Shown here piece after piece: positions 13,191 to 16,934 of a stretch of 16,934 nucleotides of DNA. Location: contig JAFYGD010000227.1 of NCBI GenBank assembly GCA_017543415.1, positions 1-16,934 on the forward strand, written 5' to 3'. How positions within the stretch are numbered: position 1 is the first letter of the stretch; every line of letters starts with the position of its first letter. The position numbers and the translations under genes are program-made. The DNA comes from Eubacterium sp. Lineage in GTDB: Bacteria > Bacillota > Clostridia > Oscillospirales > Acutalibacteraceae. Below the pieces are notes generated by a model, which was not told the origin of the DNA, did not search any database, and saw only the letters and a list, made by a program, of their open reading frames with translations.

Positions 13191-15908
13191 ATGGCTAAGG
13201 ATTTTATCATTTCGGTAATTATTCCGATTTATAATGTTGAGGATTATTTAAGGGAGGCGCTGGAGTCTGTTGTTAATCAGACCCTCGGCTTTAAGGAGCA
13301 TATCAAAATTATCCTTGTAAACGACGGTTCAACCGACGGCAGTGAAAAAATCTGCCTTGAATACAGGGATAAATACCCTGAAAACATCGTTTATATTTAC
13401 AAGGAAAACGGCGGCGTTAGCTCTGCAAGAAACCTTGGTATTGAACAGATTGACACCAAGTACGTAACCTTCCTTGACCCTGACGATAAGTGGGAGGAAA
13501 GCTCCTTTGAAAACGCTGTAAAATTCTTTGAAAAGCATTATGATGAAATTGACGTAATCTCCGCAAGAATTCAGTTTTTTGAAGCCAAAACCAACTTCCA
13601 TTCTCTTGACTACAAGTTTAAAAAGGGAACGCGCGTTGCGGATTTGACAAAGGAGGAGGAGCTGTTTTCGGTTGAAAGCACCGCAGCAACAACCTTTATT
13701 AAATCCTCCGCGCTCGGCGATATCCGTTTTGACAGTAACCTTAAGTACGGCGAGGACAGCGTTTTTATCAATAAGCTTATGCTTAAAAAATGCAGGTACG
13801 GCATTCTTTGCGAGGCGCTGTATCTTTACAGGCGAAGAATGTCCGGAGATTCAGCCGTAAACAAACAGCTTTTTGATAAATCGTTTTACATAAATTCGCT
13901 TATTTACTACCACCTTGAGCTTTTCAGGTATTCAAAGGAGCTTTACGGTGAGGTTATACCCTACGTTCAGTCAATGGTAGGTTATGACATTATGTGGCGC
14001 TTTGAAAACCCGTATGTCAGGGAGGTGCTTGACGAAACAGAGCTTACAGAATATGAAAAGCGCGTTCATGAAATCACCTCGCAGATTGATGACAGGATAT
14101 TCCTTAAACACCCGCTTCATAAATCAATGCCAAAGCGCAGCGACGCTATGAAGTACAAATACGGCGTTGACTTTTTCAGCGAGCTTACCTTAGGCGAGGG
14201 TGAAAACGACGGCTGGCTTATGTTCAGGGACATACCCGTTTTCAGCGTTAAGTACAATAAAACAAAGGTGGTTCAGGTTGTAAAAGCCGCCGTTGAAAAG
14301 GGCGAGCTTAAAATTGATATGCTTATTGCCAACTGGCTGTTTGACGTAACAAAGGGCGGCAGCGAGCTTGAATTCTGCTTCGGCGGAAAATATGTTAAGC
14401 CCTCGGTTGAGGATTACAAAATCAACCGTTATTTTACAAGCGACGGCGAAAAGTATTATAACAGTCTTTGCAAGTATTCCTTGCCGCTTGAAGGCGTGCT
14501 TGAAAAGGGGAAGGTGCTTGATTTTGTGCCCTTCCTCAAAACGGCAGGGGGCAAACGCTGCAGCCTTAGCATGAACTACGGAAAGTTTGTTCCGGCGGCA
14601 ATCCGCTATGGCGCTTCGTATAAGTTTTACGGCGATTACGGCATTAAATGTTACCGTACAGTTGTTAAAATTTTCTATCCTGCAAACAAAAAGAAAACTC
14701 AGTTTATGTGGGATTTAAGGGGCGTTGCAACGCTTATTAAAAGAAAACGCCCCGACGTAATCAAAACCCGTTATATTGACCTTCCGCGCTTTAAGAAAAA
14801 AGAGGCGGGCAAGGGCAGAATCTGGCTTATTTCGGACAGAATAGACAATGCGGGCGATAACGGCGAGATTCTGTTCAGATACATTTGTGCCCATAAGCCC
14901 GAGGGCGTAAGGCCTATGTTCGTAATCGGCGAGCAGGCAAAGCCGGAGGTTAAGGAGCGCCTGCGTTCTGTCGGCGAGGTTCTTATTGCCGAAAGCAGGG
15001 AATACAAATTCTATTTCCTTATGGCGGAAAAAATCATTTCCTCCTCGGCGGGCGAATTTACAATTAACGCCTTTGACAACCAGAGGCATTATTACGTTGA
15101 TTTGTATAATTTCAAATACTATTTTATGAACCACGGCGTAAACTGCGGAGACTGCAGCAAGTGGCTCAACAAGTATAACAAGAATATACATATTATGTTT
15201 GCAACCGGTGAAAGCGAAAGGCAAAACGATATCAATAAGCCTTATAACTATGAGCCCGAGCAGATAGTTGTTACCGGCCTTGCAAGGTTTGACGCGCTTT
15301 ACGATAACCCCAAAAAGCAGCTGCTTGTTCTTCCTACGTGGAGAAGAGCGTACACTCAGTGCTATGACGAAAAAACCTCAAGCATCTATTATGAGGGCTT
15401 TAAGAACACGGATTTCTTTAAGTTCTATAACGGCCTGATTACAGATGAAAGGCTGCTTAAGGTAATGCGTGAAAAGGGTTATACGGGCTTGTTTTGTCTT
15501 CATCCGATATTTGCAAAGCAAAGCACCCACTTTGAAAACAGCGATGTGTTTACAATTAACGAGGGCTTTGTGGATTACAATAAGGCGTTTGCGGAAAGCA
15601 GCCTTATGGTAACGGATTATTCAACAATTGCTTTTGACTTTGCCTTTTTAAACAAGCCGATTGTATATACCCAGTTTGATAAAGAAGAATTTTACGCACA
15701 CCAGATTTACGACGAGTGCTTCGACTATGCAAACGAGGGCTTCGGTCCCGTTTGTGAGGATTTGGAAAGCGCCGTAAACGAGCTTATAAGGATAATTGAA
15801 AACGACTGTAAAAACGATTATATTGACAGGGTAGAGCATTTCTTCGTTTACCACGACCAAAACAACGCAAAGCGTATTTTGGAAGCTGTACTCAGGGACG
15901 ATGAATAG
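13191..15908 (+). CDS. GT2 glycosyltransferase fused to CDP-glycerol glycerophosphotransferase
   Basis: A 905-residue two-enzyme protein. Residues 6 to about 230 are a GT-A family 2 glycosyltransferase: SVIIPIYN, VNDGSTDGS and metal-binding DPDD (Asp96, Asp98, Asp99), with GGVSSARNLG between. Residues 230-540 are a linker region I do not recognise. From about 545 on the sequence matches TagF-like CDP-glycerol:poly(glycerophosphate) transferases (Glyphos_transf): LISDRIDNAGDNGE, NHG (His648), TGLARFDAL, LHP (His771) and TDYSTIAFDF (Asp809). The histidines correspond to the catalytic pair expected in TagF. The protein would build a surface polymer holding sugar and glycerol phosphate, working at the inner face of the membrane without transmembrane helices. 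ATG 13191 follows AAGGAG at 7 bases; ATG 13173 lies ahead of that site. It is a single-gene unit, far from any wall-polymer cluster visible here. Confidence 0.93.
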   Translation: MAKDFIISVIIPIYNVEDYLREALESVVNQTLGFKEHIKIILVNDGSTDGSEKICLEYRDKYPENIVYIYKENGGVSSARNLGIEQIDTKYVTFLDPDDKWEESSFENAVKFFEKHYDEIDVISARIQFFEAKTNFHSLDYKFKKGTRVADLTKEEELFSVESTAATTFIKSSALGDIRFDSNLKYGEDSVFINKLMLKKCRYGILCEALYLYRRRMSGDSAVNKQLFDKSFYINSLIYYHLELFRYSKELYGEVIPYVQSMVGYDIMWRFENPYVREVLDETELTEYEKRVHEITSQIDDRIFLKHPLHKSMPKRSDAMKYKYGVDFFSELTLGEGENDGWLMFRDIPVFSVKYNKTKVVQVVKAAVEKGELKIDMLIANWLFDVTKGGSELEFCFGGKYVKPSVEDYKINRYFTSDGEKYYNSLCKYSLPLEGVLEKGKVLDFVPFLKTAGGKRCSLSMNYGKFVPAAIRYGASYKFYGDYGIKCYRTVVKIFYPANKKKTQFMWDLRGVATLIKRKRPDVIKTRYIDLPRFKKKEAGKGRIWLISDRIDNAGDNGEILFRYICAHKPEGVRPMFVIGEQAKPEVKERLRSVGEVLIAESREYKFYFLMAEKIISSSAGEFTINAFDNQRHYYVDLYNFKYYFMNHGVNCGDCSKWLNKYNKNIHIMFATGESERQNDINKPYNYEPEQIVVTGLARFDALYDNPKKQLLVLPTWRRAYTQCYDEKTSSIYYEGFKNTDFFKFYNGLITDERLLKVMREKGYTGLFCLHPIFAKQSTHFENSDVFTINEGFVDYNKAFAESSLMVTDYSTIAFDFAFLNKPIVYTQFDKEEFYAHQIYDECFDYANEGFGPVCEDLESAVNELIRIIENDCKNDYIDRVEHFFVYHDQNNAKRILEAVLRDDE

Positions 15909-15935
15909 GAGCGGATTTTTCCGCTCCTGTTTTTT
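15907..15935 (+). terminator. Terminator overlapping a stop codon
   Basis: Positions 15907-15915 pair with 15920-15928 (9 bp, TTTT loop) and are followed by G and six Ts. The stem begins inside the TAG stop (15906-15908) of the polymer synthase. Confidence 0.9.
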
Positions 15936-15961
15936 CATAATTGTCATTGACAATTATGAAA
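15933..15961. repeat. Perfect 29-base palindrome
   Basis: Positions 15933-15946 are the exact reverse complement of 15948-15961, with T15947 in the centre. Each arm is AT-rich and contains ATAATTGTCA. It begins in the terminator U tract and has no T run of its own, so it is not an ordinary terminator. It could be a protein-binding site or one unit of a dispersed intergenic repeat. Confidence 0.9.
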
Positions 15962-15967
15962 TTCGCG

Positions 15968-15996
15968 TTGACTGCTAAAAGCTTCTTTTATACAAT
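15968..15996 (+). promoter_or_regulatory. Promoter of the exported PPC-like protein
   Basis: The -35 TTGACT (15968-15973), a 17-base spacer and -10 TACAAT (15991-15996) differ from consensus by one base each. The start is expected near 16003, giving a leader of about 37 bases. The palindrome ends 6 bases before the -35 box. Confidence 0.82.
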
Positions 15997-16039
15997 AAAG
16001 TTGGGTTATTGTAACTTAAAATATTAAGGAGAGGTGTTT

Positions 16040-16934
16040 ATGAAAAAGCTATTATCACTTTTACTTGCTGCTGTTTTTGCAGCCGCGTCGCTTTCGGCTT
16101 ATTCCTTTTCTGCAGGTGCGGCAACGCTTAGCGAAAAGGAGGATAACGATTCAATAAGCAATGCGCAGCTAATTACGCTTGGCGACACGCTTAACGGCAG
16201 AACCGCCGAGAGCTTTGATTTTGACTATTACAAATTCATATCAAACGACGACGGAAAAATTAACATTAATTTTAACAGTCTTGAAACCGATTCAACTACT
16301 TGCGGCACATGGAGCCTTTTCCTTTACGGTCCCAATGAAGAGGAAATCAGTATGGCAACCGTTGACGTAACGGATACAAGCACGGTTGTTATGCCGTTTA
16401 TCGGTGCAAAAGCAGGAAATTACTATTATCTTCTTGTTTATCCGGGACCACGCTTCGCAAGCGGCCATTCATATAAAATCAGAACCTCTTTTACCAAGGG
16501 CAAGTACTATGAAAAAGAGGCTAACAATACCGAGGAAAGCGCTGGTAAATTAATTCTTGCAAACGATTACACGGGCACTATCGGCGCAGACTTTCAGGAT
16601 GGCGATTTCAACGAAATTTATGATAGGGATTATTATCATATTCAGGCTCCTGCCAAGGGCACAATGACGGTTACGTTCAAGCATAAAAAGAAGACCCCTA
16701 AATACAAAAGCGGCTGGAACGTTATTCTTTATAAGCACCATAACGGCGGAAACCTCAATCTTAGCCAGGGCTCAATTATGATTGATTCAGACGCCTCAAA
16801 AACGCTGTATAAAGCCACCGTTGAAAAGAACGCGGATTTCTGGCTTAACATTTACAGTATTTACGATGGAAGCAGAACAAGTATTCCGAGTGATATAGTA
16901 GGCGAGCCTTATACAATTTCAAGCACCTTCGTGC
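16040..16934 (+). CDS. Exported protein with tandem PPC-like domains, partial
   Basis: The first 298 residues of a secreted protein; the frame is open to the window end, so the C terminus is missing. It starts with a signal peptide: MKK, LLSLLLAAVFAAAS, then SAGAA, with cleavage around residue 28. Two related units follow. Unit one begins KEDNDSISNAQLI, then LGDTLNGR, then DFDYYKF. Unit two begins KEANNTEESAGKLI, then ANDYTGTIG, then DRDYYHI. This E-x-N-(D/N)-(S/T)...A...G...D-x-D-Y-Y pattern is that of pre-peptidase C-terminal (PPC) beta-sandwich domains, usually found on secreted peptidases and surface proteins. No catalytic domain is visible in this part; one may lie downstream. AAGGAG (16026-16031) precedes ATG 16040 by 8 bases. 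Base and codon use resemble its neighbours. Confidence 0.87.
   Translation, partial: MKKLLSLLLAAVFAAASLSAYSFSAGAATLSEKEDNDSISNAQLITLGDTLNGRTAESFDFDYYKFISNDDGKININFNSLETDSTTCGTWSLFLYGPNEEEISMATVDVTDTSTVVMPFIGAKAGNYYYLLVYPGPRFASGHSYKIRTSFTKGKYYEKEANNTEESAGKLILANDYTGTIGADFQDGDFNEIYDRDYYHIQAPAKGTMTVTFKHKKKTPKYKSGWNVILYKHHNGGNLNLSQGSIMIDSDASKTLYKATVEKNADFWLNIYSIYDGSRTSIPSDIVGEPYTISSTFV

Noticed and set aside
14715-15224. Minus-strand open frame inside the polymer synthase gene
   Set aside because: It overlaps conserved TagF-like motifs on the + strand and has no start signals.
1-16934. Mobile element, prophage or CRISPR
   Set aside because: No transposase, integrase, phage gene, regularly spaced direct repeats or terminal inverted repeats were seen; composition looks even along the window.

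Overview
The window reads as chromosome from a Gram-positive, moderately low-GC anaerobe of the Bacillota, most likely a gut-type member of the class Clostridia. The evidence is the strong AGGAGG-type ribosome binding sites, sigma-A promoters close to TTGACA/17/TATAAT, U-tailed hairpin terminators, a single-chain (alpha2) glycyl-tRNA synthetase, a DUF975 membrane protein, and a response regulator/kinase/FtsX-ABC module. I cannot name the species. Coding density is high: the longest stretch without a gene is 211 bases. I see no rRNA, tRNA, CRISPR array or insertion sequence.

Layout. Positions 1-145 hold two hairpins. On the minus strand is an exported alpha/beta hydrolase of lipase type (146-1642), with its own promoter, and upstream of it a TetR-family regulator (1725-2255). 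The regulator is divergent from a three-gene + strand operon (2467-5438): a short-chain dehydrogenase, a SAM-dependent methyltransferase and a GPH-family symporter, ending in a strong terminator. The 211-base divergent spacer holds both promoters and two palindromes, one over the operon -10 box. The simplest reading is a TetR-controlled import-and-modify cassette for an unknown small molecule.

Next is a four-gene + strand module (5600-10510): an OmpR-type response regulator, a kinase with two membrane helices and almost no external loop, an ABC ATPase and a large double-FtsX permease. Sites fitting the BceR-type pattern TnACA-N4-TGTAA lie upstream of both the regulator gene and the ATPase gene. 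This suggests an autoregulated module that senses and relieves cell-envelope stress, such as from peptide antibiotics. A bidirectional terminator separates it from the minus-strand pair glyS (11674-13056) and a DUF975 protein (10553-11662).

Divergent from glyS is a 905-residue protein (13191-15908) joining a family 2 glycosyltransferase to a TagF-like CDP-glycerol glycerophosphotransferase, presumably for a wall or surface polymer. After its terminator come a perfect 29-base palindrome and a strong promoter. These precede an exported protein with two repeated PPC-like beta-sandwich units, which runs off the window end (16040 onward). Much of the window therefore concerns the cell envelope: an exported lipase-like enzyme, a stress-response ABC module, a polymer synthase and a secreted repeat protein.
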